From Gordionus sp. m RMFG-2023 (lineage: Eukaryota; Nematomorpha; Gordioida; Chordodea; Parachordodidae), in assembly GCF_954871325.1 (NCBI RefSeq), contig NC_088775.1, forward strand, positions 48,337,561 to 48,401,560: a DNA stretch of 64,000 nucleotides, written 5' to 3'. Both the position numbers and the translations under genes were made by a program. Numbering within the stretch: the stretch's first letter is position 1; every line of letters begins with the position of its first letter. Below the pieces are notes generated by a model. The model was not told where the DNA came from, did no database searches, and saw only the letters and a program-made list of their open reading frames with translations. Below are positions 13,317-23,819 of this stretch, piece by piece.

Positions 13317-13380
13317 GATGACATGACGTAGCAATGACATGACGTAGCGATGACATGACGTAGCGATGACATGACGTCAC
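13317..13380 (+). repeat. Four 16-bp repeats near the Helitron 5' end
   Basis: The 16-bp word CGATGACATGACGTAG occurs four times with small changes, the last being CGATGACATGACGTCA. It lies about 40-100 bp inside the Helitron 5' terminus, where subterminal transposase sites would be expected. Its function is inferred from position only. Confidence 0.8.
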
Positions 13381-14681
13381 GATAACATAGTGAGGACATC
13401 GGAAAATTATAATATAGATATCTATTTGTAAATTTTTAACTTTGCCAATTTTGCTATTAAAAATACAATTAAAACTTTAAATTAATCTATTAATATCAAA
13501 ACTAACTTTAACACACTCTTCTTTAGTAAATATCGACTGAATAACGATTTTATTTTTATAAAATTTATCATTATTATTGCAAGGATTGTCAAAAGTTAAA
13601 AAATTTATCCTATCACCTACATCTAGCTTATTAATAGTGGTACTATCAGAGTTGAATTTAATTATGTCAAATTCTTTGATCCAGTCTTGACCACATAAAG
13701 GTTATCCTTCCCCTTCCAAAACATAAAAATCTAAATATTTAATCGTATTAAAATATTTAACCTTACAATTACTTACTTGACCAATGACTGTGATCGGTGA
13801 TCCTTCTTATGAGAATAATTTTCTCGAACAACTTTTCAACTCAACATCTTCATAATTGGCCAGCTTTTTAAAATCTTTGATGGGTAAGGATGTCACTGGA
13901 GAACCAGTATCTATCATAGAAGAAAAATTTAGATTAAGTTGTATGTCAATCATAAAATCATTAATAAAGTTAATCTTATTTCTTGGTCTAAGATTGTAAG
14001 GTGTTTGTATTATCTCTTGTTTTTTGCAGTTGTTGTTGTTTGCCTTAAAAACCTGCTTGTTATTTTTCCACGACGAAAAACCTTGCCAATCTGCACCATC
14101 ATTTCTTCTCCGTGAATCATTTTCTACAAAGATTTTATTACTATTTATTTACATAGATTGACATTTGACAACAATGTCCTCAATGATATTAAGCTCTGTT
14201 GTGTTTTCTTCAATCAATCTTGTTTTTAGTTTTTCATTTCGACAATTAATAATATACTGAATAGCTATTAATTTCGTATTGATCCCAGAACCACAACCTT
14301 ATTCAAGTCTGTCAGGCTTAGCATTGAACAATTCAAAAATACGTGTAATTTTGTTCTTTTCAACTTTCTTTTGTATCAAATCTTTCATTTGTTGATATGA
14401 TAAATTATCAATGTTATCCATGATACTCACAGCCATCTCTTTGTCCAATGTTTCGAATAGTTTATATTTTTTTGTAGCTTCATCTACAATATTCTCCGCA
14501 AGAAATTTTAGATCCAATGCCTTCAATAACACCTTGATCTTTACATCATTCCTATCCTCCACTATAATGAAATAGAATATAGGATAAAAGAATAGAATAA
14601 ATTGCGTGCGATTGTATTGAATAATTAAGGAAGAATGATGATTTTATTTTCGACTAAGATCAAAAAAACAAAAGGTAAAAG

Positions 14682-15048
14682 TGTCATAAATGAGTGACAT
14701 ATTTGATAATATTTATTGCGTGAACATTAATAAATAAATTGTGCCGGTTCATTATTAGACCGTATTTTAATATTTTGTTTTATTTTATTTTTAGATATAG
14801 AAATTAAGTTTTGTTGAATCATAATGAAATTGTATTTTATGCGCTTCCCTATAAAAGGGAAGCGAAATATTATAAAATTATTATTATTAACTATTTTATT
14901 TTTGTTTTTAATATATTTTTTTTTTGGTTGTAATAGTATATATAAATTTTGAAATAAAATTATTCATTTTTTTTGTGTGGGAAATTCAATAAAATTATTA
15001 TACTCGGAGTTTTGCTTTCTATTCGGACTTATACGGCACAACGTAATA
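14682..15048 (+). repeat. 5' LTR
   Basis: Begins TGTCATAAATGAG and ends ACGTAATA. It contains a small hairpin-like GCTTCCCTATAAAAGGGAAGC with a TATA-like core (about 14842-14862), a plausible promoter. It appears identical to the 3' LTR over all 367 bp. Confidence 0.95.
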
Positions 15049-15050
15049 GT

Positions 15051-15063
15051 TGGTGCCATGACC
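15051..15063 (+). promoter_or_regulatory. Candidate primer-binding site
   Basis: TGGTGCCATGACC begins 2 nt after the 5' LTR. TGG at the start matches the complement of a tRNA 3' CCA end. The priming tRNA cannot be identified by eye. Confidence 0.55.
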
Positions 15064-15139
15064 AAAAAACTAAAGTAAAAACAATTATTTTTATAAATTA
15101 TTTTTGGGAAAATATTTTTGTGGGGCGTTGTGGTGGATA

Positions 15140-15690
15140 AGACCGTCAATTTGAAGAACCGTCAAGAACAAGTACCGTCAAGAGCAAGTACCGTCAAGAG
15201 CAAGTACCGTCAAGAACAAGTACCGTCAAGGATAAGTACCGTGTGTAATAAGGGACCGTTTGGGTTAAAAGACCGTCAAGAACAAGTACCGTCAAAAGAG
15301 GTGACCGTCAAGTGAAAATTTTCAAAAGACGTAAATTACACGGAAGTGCTGCCAAAATTTTTGGTTATATAAATCTATTAGAAGAAAGTCCGAAAATTTA
15401 CTAAAAAATTAGGGTACACGGAAGTGCTGCCCAAATTTTTGCCTATATAAATCTATTAGACGAAAATCGAAAATTTACTAAAAAGGTAGAGTACACGGAA
15501 GTGCTGCCCAAGTTTTTGCCTATATAAATCTATTAGACGAAAATCGAAAATTTACTAAAAAGGTAGAGTACACGGAAGTGCTGCCCAAATTTTTGTCTAT
15601 ATAAATCTATTAGAAGAAATTCCAAAAAAGTTTATTAGAAAGCAAGTTACACGAAAGTGCTGCCGATTTTTTTTTCAAAAGACGTCAATA
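15140..15690 (+). repeat. Two tandem arrays in the LTR element leader
   Basis: The first array (about 15145-15312) has roughly eight units of a 16-bp word, ACCGTCAAGAACAAGT, with a short interruption. The second has about four full units of 77-79 bp starting ACACGGAAGTGCTGCC at 15338, 15416, 15493 and 15570, with a partial unit at 15649. Each long unit contains TATATAAATCTATTAG. The open frame at 15118-15315 is a product of the first array. Confidence 0.9.
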
Positions 15691-15900
15691 CACGTAAGAG
15701 ATTAAAGATTAGCGGAAGGTATTGATTTTTTTTTTGAAATTGATAAATGTATATGTGTATTATTGGAGTTTTTACCTTATTGATTTTATCTTATTGTCTG
15801 ACATTACAAGTAGTTAAGATATTTTTGGTGAAATTAATTATTAATTTTTTGTGAATATTTTATAAAATTTAGTGTTGTTAGAGAAATAAATTAGGAAAAA

Positions 15901-16620
15901 TTGAAATACGTAAATATTTTAATGAAGGGTTTTAAAATTACAAAATATGTGGAGTTGCAATATAATGTATTGGGAGCGGTGGTAGTGTTGATGATATGGT
16001 TGTGTAGTTTATATTTTGGAAGGAGAATGCGAAGAGAAAGGAGTATAAGGATTCGTGGGCAATCGTTGTTGGTAGAGGGGCATAATGGAGAGGATGATAG
16101 GTTGGGGAGAGTGACGTGGTTACCGGTTCAAGAAATAATGAAGGGTTGGGTCAATAATGAAGAAATTGACCGGTTAAAGAACGAGAGGATAGATGACAGA
16201 CATTTGGATGTATACCGTGGACGTCAAGATATGCCAAGGCCGTTCAACAGTGGGGGACAGAGAGGTCGGAATGGTAGATGTTATAAATGTGGGGAGATGG
16301 GTCATATTGCGGTGAATTGTAGAGATGTCAAATGTTTTGCGTGTGGGGAGATGGGACATATTTCGACATATTGTCCGGGCAGAGCAGAGAGAATACGTTG
16401 CACGGGTTGTGGAAGATTTGGACATGTGTTAAAGGATTGCCGAGTGGGAAAGGTGGAAACAAGGGCAGGTTTTCCACAGAGGGGAGAGTCGTCGGGGGTC
16501 GTGAATATGAGGAGTATGACGGAGATAGCTGGAAAAGAAGGAAAGGATATTGGAGAGGAGATGACGTGTTTCAAGTGCCGAGAATGGGGACATTGGGCCA
16601 GAGATTGTAATAAAGATTGA
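15901..16620 (+). mobile_element. LTR element ORF with four zinc knuckles
   Basis: This reading frame of about 239 residues belongs to the young LTR element. Near the N-terminus is a hydrophobic, membrane-like segment (about residues 20-40, VLGAVVVLMIWLCSLYFG). The C-terminal half has four CCHC knuckles (CYKCGEMGHIAVNC, CFACGEMGHISTYC, CTGCGRFGHVLKDC, CFKCREWGHWARDC), typical of retroelement nucleocapsid. I see no obvious capsid-like region upstream. It is gag-like by position and knuckles; the true start is uncertain. Confidence 0.8.
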
Positions 16621-16647
16621 CTATATGATGGGAAGGAGAGTAAAATA

Positions 16648-19600
16648 ATGACCGTGGCGTTAGGAGGGGGCAAGAAAGAGTTGAGAGTTAAAATGTTGCA
16701 GCAGGAGGTTCAAAGGGAGTTAATGTATCTGCCGAGTCCAAGGGTATGGTTCGATATCAACGGGAAGATGGTATCTATGTTATTTGATACCGGAGCAGCT
16801 ATTTCGGTGATGGGATATGAGGATTTTAAAAGACTTTGGCCGGGTAGTAATATAATTAGAGACGTTATGCAAGTAAGGCAGTTTGATGGATCGGAGATGG
16901 AGATGATGGGAAGAGTGCATATTGGGGAGGTAGGAAGAGAAGGATGTAAAATGTTGGACTTATGGATAATTAACCGAGACGTTGAGCCGGTGATGGGATG
17001 GGATTGGATTACAAATGTAGGGCCGAGGTATGGATTCTGGGGAGTATTTGCCCGATGGGGAGTATTTGTGGCGATCGAAGAAGATATTCGGGAAGACTTG
17101 ATAAATATGGTCCGAGTGAATGAAGAGAAGAGAATGTCGAGAGGAAATTTGGAATGGATGGAGGGCCTAGATAATATTGAAGTAGACGATGGAAGATCCA
17201 TGTTTTGGGGGGAAAGCGAAGAGAATGCGAGAGAATATATGTTGGGGAGAGGTCCGATTTATGTAGATGGAGAAATAGGAAATGTCCAAGACAGTAGATA
17301 TGGAGTATTGAGGCCGCTGGTTAGTGAGAAGAAGGGAGAGAATTTTGTAGAACAAGGAGTTGCGAAAAATTTGTGGGGGTGTGGAGAGGGAATAAAGGAG
17401 GTCCAAAAGGAGGTGGAGAAGTTAGTGGAGAGGTATGGAGAAATATTTGAGGAAGAGTTGGGTTGTTTGAAGGGTTATGAGGTGGAGATTCGGATGAAGG
17501 AGGGAAGTGTGCCGAAGTATTGTGCTGTACGTCGTGTACCTTTTGAATGGAGGCGGGAGATAGAGCAAGAGTTGGATAGATGGGTAAAGGAAGATATTGT
17601 ATGTCCGGTCGAATATAGCTAGTGGGCGACACCTTTAGTACCGGTGAAAAAGGCTAATGGGAAGTTGAGATTATGTGCAGATTTCCGAGTAACATTGAAT
17701 CCGTGGGTAGTTGAAGTAAAATATCCGTTACCGAGGATAGAGGAGATATTGGCGAATTTGAAGGGGAGTTTATATTTTCGAAGGTGGATTTTTCTAATGC
17801 GTATTTGCAGTTGAAGGTAAGGAAGGAGATGCAGAAGTTGCTGACCATAACTACGCCCAAGGGACTATTTGCGTTTAAGAGATTGCCGTTTGGGTTGAGT
17901 GTTTCGGCACCCATATTTCAGAGGACAATGGCGGCCGTTTTTCAGGGTTTGGAGGGAGTGTTTTACTATATGGACGATGTATTGATAACAGGTATTACGC
18001 AGGAGGAGCATAATAGGAGGCTGGAGGAGGTATTTTGGAGAATCAAGGAGAAGGGATTGCGTGCTAGTAGAGAGAAAAGTGTGTTTGGAGTAATGGAGGT
18101 TGTTTATTTGGGTCATCGGATTAATGGAGTAGAGGTTAGACCTTTGGATAAGAATATGGTGGGTATTTCAAACATGTTGAGGCCGAAATGCAAGTCGGAA
18201 ATACAGTCTTTTCTGGGAATGGTTAACTATTATCACAGGTTTGTAGAGAATTTTGCAGAGATAGCGGCACCTTTGTACCAGTTGTTGAAAAAGGGAGAGA
18301 GATTTGATTGGGGAGATGAACAGGAGGGCGTTTGAGGAGTTGAAGTGCCGGATTGGAAAAGAGCCCGTCTTAGTGTGTTTTAATAATGAACTGGAGGTGA
18401 TATTGGCGGTAGATGCGTCTCAAAGGGGAGTAGGAGGAGCGTTATTGCATCGTATAGAAGAGCTGGAGAGACCGGTGTTATTTTTTTCTAGAATTTTTAG
18501 GGCCGCGGAGACGAGATATTCGGTAATTGAGCAAGAGGCATTAGCTGTAATTTTCGGATTGACAAAGTGTCGGGAGTATTTGATTGGGCGTCGTTTTGTA
18601 GTCTATACGGATCATAAGCCGTTGATTCATTTATTCCGGAAGGATAACAAGGAGTTGATGATGTCGCCGAGGTTGCAGAGGTGGTTATTGATGGTGAGTA
18701 GTTTTGACATGGAGATGATATATCGTAGAGGCCGAGAAAATTATTTGCCGGACATAATGTCGAGATGCGGAGCAAGGGAGGATGTGGAAGAAGGTAATAC
18801 AGAGGAGATGTGTAAGAAGGAGGTAGCGATGGTCATGGTGGTATCGAGAATGTTGAAGGGAGGTCCGGTAACGTGGGAGGAGATTCGGAAAGAGACGCAA
18901 AAAGATAGGGATTTGAGTCGAATAAAAGAATGTATAATGGGCCGGAAGCCGTGGAAAGAAGGAGATAGAGCTTATAAAAATGTTGGAGGAGAATTGACGG
19001 TGATGGACGAATGTGTAGTCCGGGGAAATAGGGCAGTGATACCTGGGAAGTTGAGAGGAATGGTTTTAACAATGTTGCATGCAGGTCATCAGGGAATGGA
19101 GCGTATGAAACAATGGGGACGAGAATATGTATGGTGGCCGAGGATGAATGTGGAGATTGAGGAACTAGCAAGACAATGTGTAGTATGCAATACTTGGGCC
19201 AGGATGCCAGCAAGAGATAGAGAAGGGACTTGGCCGAAAACAACTGAGCCATGGGAGAGGGTTCATGTCGATTTCTTCGAGTACGAAAAAAAGGATTATT
19301 TTCTAGTGGTTGATGCATTTTCTAAATGGGTGGAGTTTGAAGTTGTAAGAGGGTTGACAACGCAAGTAGTGGTCAGAAAATTGAAGAATTTGTGGGCAAA
19401 GTTTGGAGTGGCTAAATCAATCGTGTCCGACGGTGGACCAGCGTTTAGTAGTGCAGAGTTTGCGAAATTTTGCAAAGAAAATAGGATACGGCATATTTTA
19501 TCTCCTCCATACCACCCAAGCTCCAATGGGCAGGCAGAGCGGATGGTGGGGTTGGTGAAAGATTGGTTACGAAAGACAAAGTATGGGAAAGGAGAAGTAT

Positions 19601-19932
19601 GGACATCGGTGATGTATTATAATAATAGTAGGAGGGGAGAGGATTTGTCTCCAGCAGAGAAGTTTTTAGGGCGCAGAACGAGGATTGGGTTAGATGCTCT
19701 GAGGCCAGAGTCTGAGGGTCCGAGGAGAGAACGGGAGGAGGAGGGACTAGCAAAGTTTATGGTGGGACAGTCGGTGTGGGCGAGGGTATATGGTGAAAAG
19801 GAGAAATGGCGAGCCGGAGTTGTGATGGAAAAGGTGGGAAAAAAGTTAAGTCGGGTCCGTTTTCAGGATGGTAAGGTTGGTGTGAGACATGAAGATCAGA
19901 TACGCAGAGGAACGGAAGCGGGGCGAAAGTGA
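16648..19932 (+). mobile_element. LTR element pol region
   Basis: Parts in order: aspartic protease (LFDTGAAISVMG, about 16.78 kb), reverse transcriptase (about 17.5-18.2 kb, with KRLPFGLSVSAPIFQ and YYMDDVLI), RNase H (about 18.4-18.75 kb, AVDASQRGVGGALL and YTDHKPLIHLF) and integrase (about 19.05-19.75 kb, with an HHCC finger HAGHQG...CVVC and a DDE core including VSDGGPAF). The order is that of Ty3/gypsy. The region carries a small number of breaks and is described here only as parts. Confidence 0.92.
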
Positions 19933-21160
19933 CAGGGGCAAGAGGTCAACGAGAGGTCCGAAGTTAAAAAAATATATATAGGTCAAGGTCACGGGGGTGG
20001 TGTAGGTGGTCGTTCCGGAAGGCGGAAGGGAAAGGGGAAGTATGATATAAAGAGGGGTATATATATATATAAGGTGGGAATATAAGTCAAAGTATGATCG
20101 AGTCAAATTGTAAAGAAAAATTATAATGTATCAGAGTAAAATAGTAAAAGGAAAATTGTTTTTTTTGAATTGTTTTTTTTTTGTGAAATTTGGTGGAGCT
20201 GAAATAAATATTAGAGAAATGTTTAAAAAATGTTGAATTAAATAAATTAAGGAGAAATAAAATTATTAAAAAAAAAATATTTTTTGGAAGTTTAGGTTAA
20301 ATAAAATAATGTAAAGGGAAAAGGGTTTTGAAAGTGTATATTAAGTAAAATAAATTTTCGAAATATATTTGGTGGAATAAACCGGTAACGAAGAAGGAAT
20401 AAGCGGCGGAATAATATTGAAACGAAAATAGTTGAAGGTTCTTGTGGTAAACGGAGGGGCGGAGGCAGGAATAGAATGGGTATGAATAATGGGAATAGGT
20501 GGATGGGATGATGTAATAAAGAGAAGTATTGAGAAAAGTAAAAATGAATTTTAAAAAAAAAAAAAAAAAGTAATAGTAAAAAAAAAATAACGGGGTTAGG
20601 GTTGAGTGATTTGTATTATAATGTTTTTTATATTATAATGTTGTATTTTGTTGGCAGGGAAGAGTGAATTAAAAGGAAAAAATAATAATAATAATAATAA
20701 GATGTTAATAAAGGGAGTAATGGTTGTTTGTTGTTTTTAATTTTTCTTAAGAGAAAAATAGTAGGAGTTAAGGTTAAATGATAAAAAATATAATAAAATT
20801 AATAAAAGTTTTTCTGTTAACGAAAATAGAGAGAGAAAGAGAGAAAAAAAAATAGAGTTAGGGAGATGGGGTATTGAAATATAAAGGAAATGATTTACGA
20901 GTAAGAGAGTGTTGAGAAAAGGAAAATTTTGAATAAGTAAGAGAAGAAGAAAACATAAAATTCATAATTTTATTCGGTAGAGGAAAATATCATTTTATTC
21001 GGTATGCCGATTATTAATAAGTAAGTCGTTATATATATATATGCAAGGAGAGTGATGAGGAAAGAGGAGGGAAGAAAAGGGGGAAAGCAGAAAAAAAAAA
21101 AATAATAATAAGAGAAGGTAAATGATTATGTGATATAGATCTGTAGACCTGGGTACTCAT

Positions 21161-21553
21161 TTGATGCGAAATACGATAATTAGTGCGGATATGGAACCGC
21201 TTGCTAGTGAATGGAGGGCTTTAGCCCAGGAAGGCACGAGATCAATGGAGGGGAAAAGAAGACCATCAGAGCACTCAAGGGAAACGGTACGTGAAGAAAG
21301 AGACAGGGTGATATGTTATGGTTGTGGAATGGCGGGACATATCCGCCGGTGGTGTCCCAAGGAACGGTTTGATACTATGGGAGGGCGAACCTGGAAGGAG
21401 TTGGAGCCAACGTCCGCATCTTCCGATAACAGAGCAATACAATCATATCAACGAATGGCGCCGGACACGCCAGTGTTACGGGTAGGAGAAGAGGAATATA
21501 GGCAGTTGTTGGAGCCAACGAGGTCCGATAAAGGGGGGAAATGTCATAAATGA
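21161..21553 (+). mobile_element. Third ORF of the LTR element, one zinc knuckle
   Basis: This frame of 130 residues lies downstream of integrase, where some retroelements carry env. It has one CCHC knuckle (CYGCGMAGHIRRWC, about residues 50-64), an acidic and basic N-terminus, and no signal peptide or membrane span. It runs across the polypurine tract into the 3' LTR. It resembles a displaced nucleocapsid piece, not an envelope. The first methionine is a guess. Confidence 0.6.
21531..21541 (+). promoter_or_regulatory. Polypurine tract
   Basis: AAGGGGGGAAA abuts the 3' LTR start at 21542, as expected for the plus-strand priming site. Confidence 0.85.
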
Positions 21554-22280
21554 GTGACATATTTGATAATATTTATTGCGTGAACATTAATAAATAAATT
21601 GTGCCGGTTCATTATTAGACCGTATTTTAATATTTTGTTTTATTTTATTTTTAGATATAGAAATTAAGTTTTGTTGAATCATAATGAAATTGTATTTTAT
21701 GCGCTTCCCTATAAAAGGGAAGCGAAATATTATAAAATTATTATTATTAACTATTTTATTTTTGTTTTTAATATATTTTTTTTTTGGTTGTAATAGTATA
21801 TATAAATTTTGAAATAAAATTATTCATTTTTTTTGTGTGGGAAATTCAATAAAATTATTATACTCGGAGTTTTGCTTTCTATTCGGACTTATACGGCACA
21901 ACGTAATAAAAAGTAATCATGATCATTTTAGTATATATACAAAATTAACATCAATTTAATACTAAAATAAAAATCATTGTATAACTTTTCAAAACATCAA
22001 TTTAATATTAAACATAATATAATATATCGTTTTAAGCCTTAAGTCTTCTACAATACAAAATCCATTAATAAACATTGTTACTTGTATTTAACACCTTCTA
22101 GCTATTTTATTACATTATTTATGATAAACTTAGCATTAATTCATAAGCAAATAATATTTCCTTTAAACACATTTTCACATAAGGCAATAAAATAAATTGT
22201 GTATCTCTTTATTAGTACCAACCAAAACCCAGCAGATAAGTAATTATAAATAAAAAAAATTATTTACTATTATTTTTAAT

Positions 22281-22877
22281 TAGGGCTGTGCCGATATTAA
22301 ATATCGGATTAGATCGGCACCGATATTTAGCATTTCCCAAAAATATCGGATAGGACCGATACCTGTAAAAAACCGATCAGATCTTTTTACTTTTCATTTT
22401 TTTTGTTATTTTATGTTAAGTATATTTATTTTACATTATTATAATATTTTCTAAAAAAAATTTTTTAAAACAATGCAATGCAAATCACTTCTAAATTTTA
22501 TTTCTTTTTTAAAATAGATTTATAGTATTATAAAAGTTTTTTTATAAAAATAGAAAGGAACACCCAACGTTTTATTTATTTTAAATCTTTTTAAATAATA
22601 ACGCAAAATCTATTATTTATACTTTAAATAAAAGAATTCTTTTAAATATAGTATTTGATTATGGAAATATTTTACAAAAGACAAAGATAATCTTGCAAAA
22701 TGTCTGACTTCAGTGCGACAAGGGATATAGGTAGTCCATATCGTAGAAGTATATTATAAATTTTTTTATATTAAATATTACAATTTTATAATTCATACCA
22801 ATATAAAATGGATATATTATTAAATATATATTTTTTTAAATTAGTCTTAATTGTAGAAATAAAAAAATTAAATTAAA
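22281..22877 (-). mobile_element. Truncated hAT MITE, TAGGGCTGTGCCGAT family
   Basis: Starts TAGGGCTGTGCCGAT after TTTTTAAT (22273-22280), the inverse of the ATTAAAAA duplication beside the complete copy at 32696-33449. It matches that copy to about 22877 and then joins another element, so one end is missing. It shares the same insertion point in LTR fossil copies A and B. Confidence 0.85.
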
Positions 22878-23803
22878 TTCTAATTATTTTAAAGATTATC
22901 ATGAATCACGTTTGATTGATAAGTGTCGGTAATAATTTTTGTAAACTTTAGTAAATTGTCATTTAACAACATTTTCCTCTAAGCTTATAAATTATAAAGC
23001 TTAGAGAAAAATTAAAAAAAAATATTATTATAAATCACATATCAAATCGTACATGCTACCAGAGTTAGTGTAGACTATGGAAAGATGTTTTTCAACAATC
23101 AACAATTAAATTTATAAGCTATCTCCTTATAGATGTAATTTGAGTGGGACGAATTTTGAAAATATATTAATTTTGTGGCTTAATAAAAAAAATTTAAACA
23201 AAAAAAGTAAAATATTGTTCATATTAAAATTAATCATTGATATTTATTTTTATTTTTATTTTTATTTTTATTTTTATTTTTATTTTTATTTTTATTTTTA
23301 TTTTTATTTTTATTTTTATTTTTATTTTTATTTTTATTTTTATTTTTATTTTTATTTTTATTTTTATTTTTATTTTTATTTTTATTTTTATTTTTATTTT
23401 TATTTTTATTTTTATTTTTATTTTTATTTTTATTTTTATTTTTATTTTTATTTTTATTTTTATTTTTATTTTTATTTTTATTTTTATTTTTATTTTTATT
23501 TTTATTTTTATTTTTATTTTTATTTTTATTTTTATTTTTATATTTATATTTATATTTTTATTTATAAATTAAATTTTATTTTATAATGTGCAATTAAAAT
23601 AAAAGGTAGGTTTTATACATGTATTTTTTTAAATTAATGATAAAATAAAATAATATTTTCCCTATACATAATTCGAATGTAGGTTTGAATACAAAAGTGT
23701 TCAAACCGGGTTTTAGAGGTTCGAACCGAACCTAAACCTTGAACCGTTATTTTTATCCGAACCTGAACCCGAACCGATATTCATTTCGGTTAGGATCCCC
23801 GTG
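22878..23803 (-). mobile_element. Truncated non-coding hAT-like element
   Basis: It is an inverse copy of 62595-63240, ending CGGTTAGGATCCCCGTG at 23803 (compare CAGGGATCC... at 62595). Its tail is full of GGTTCGG/CCGAACC words. The other end is lost at the junction near 22877. It contains the (ATTTTT)n array. Confidence 0.75.
23245..23540 (+). repeat. (ATTTTT)n hexanucleotide array, about 49 units
   Basis: About 296 bp of nearly perfect ATTTTT repeats ending in a short TATATTTATATTTATA variant. All frames through it are artefacts (YF, FI and similar dipeptides). The related element at 62595-63420 has only a short degenerate run (about 62825-62860), so the expansion is specific to this copy. 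Confidence 0.97.
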
Positions 23804-23819
23804 GGCCTTAATAAACTAA

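Larger units (their letters stand above)
10749..13418 (-). mobile_element. Complete non-autonomous Helitron, copy 2
   Basis: On the minus strand it starts TCTATATTATAATTTTCC at 13418 and ends with hairpin CCCGTCA...TGACGGG plus CTAG at 10749. Flanking bases are A and T with no target duplication. Joining the flanks gives TAATAAAA|TATCTATT, exactly the uninterrupted sequence of copy B (junction 35078/35079, inverse strand). Length is 2670 bp. There is no Rep/helicase coding; the interior is tandem repeats, a purine tract and a stretch shared with Helitron copy 1. It must have moved using enzymes from another element. Confidence 0.93.
14682..21908 (+). mobile_element. Young Ty3/gypsy-like LTR retrotransposon
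   Basis: LTRs of 367 bp at 14682-15048 and 21542-21908 appear identical by eye. The 5-bp target duplication AAAAG lies at 14677-14681 and 21909-21913, and the single empty target is at 33817-33821 in copy B (inverse strand). Order of parts: LTR, primer-binding site, two tandem-repeat arrays, zinc-knuckle ORF, protease, reverse transcriptase, RNase H, integrase, a third zinc-knuckle ORF, polypurine tract, LTR. The protease-RT-RNase H-integrase order is that of Ty3/gypsy. Coding DNA is G- and A-rich and clearly less AT-rich than its surroundings. Pol appears broken in about two or three places; the element is otherwise structurally complete and very recent. Confidence 0.93.
4340..22280 (-). mobile_element. 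Ty3/gypsy-like LTR fossil, copy A (interrupted)
   Basis: Four separated minus-strand pieces are collinear with copy B at 33.45-35.85 kb: a leader (about 21914-22280), gag-like and protease (13419-14681), N-terminal reverse transcriptase (10387-10748) and more reverse transcriptase (4340-4738). The RT part shows the family motif RLPFGLTVSTANFQ and a LDDLLIF active-site region. A hAT, a Helitron and a younger LTR element have inserted into it. No flanking LTR pair is visible. By eye it is about 98% identical to copy B over the stretches compared, and both seem already decayed. It is an old, broken copy with several lesions besides the three insertions. Confidence 0.8.

Noticed and set aside
15118-15315. 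65-residue repetitive frame (RQEQVPS repeats)
   Set aside because: It is produced by the 16-bp leader array; the period makes a repeating peptide without evidence of coding.
16174-20106. Many minus-strand open frames opposite the young LTR element
   Set aside because: The coding strand is C-poor and purine-rich, so the opposite strand has few stops by chance; they show no protein-like motifs.
23140-23586. Long open frames encoding alternating YF and FI dipeptides
   Set aside because: They are translations of the (ATTTTT)n array, not genes.
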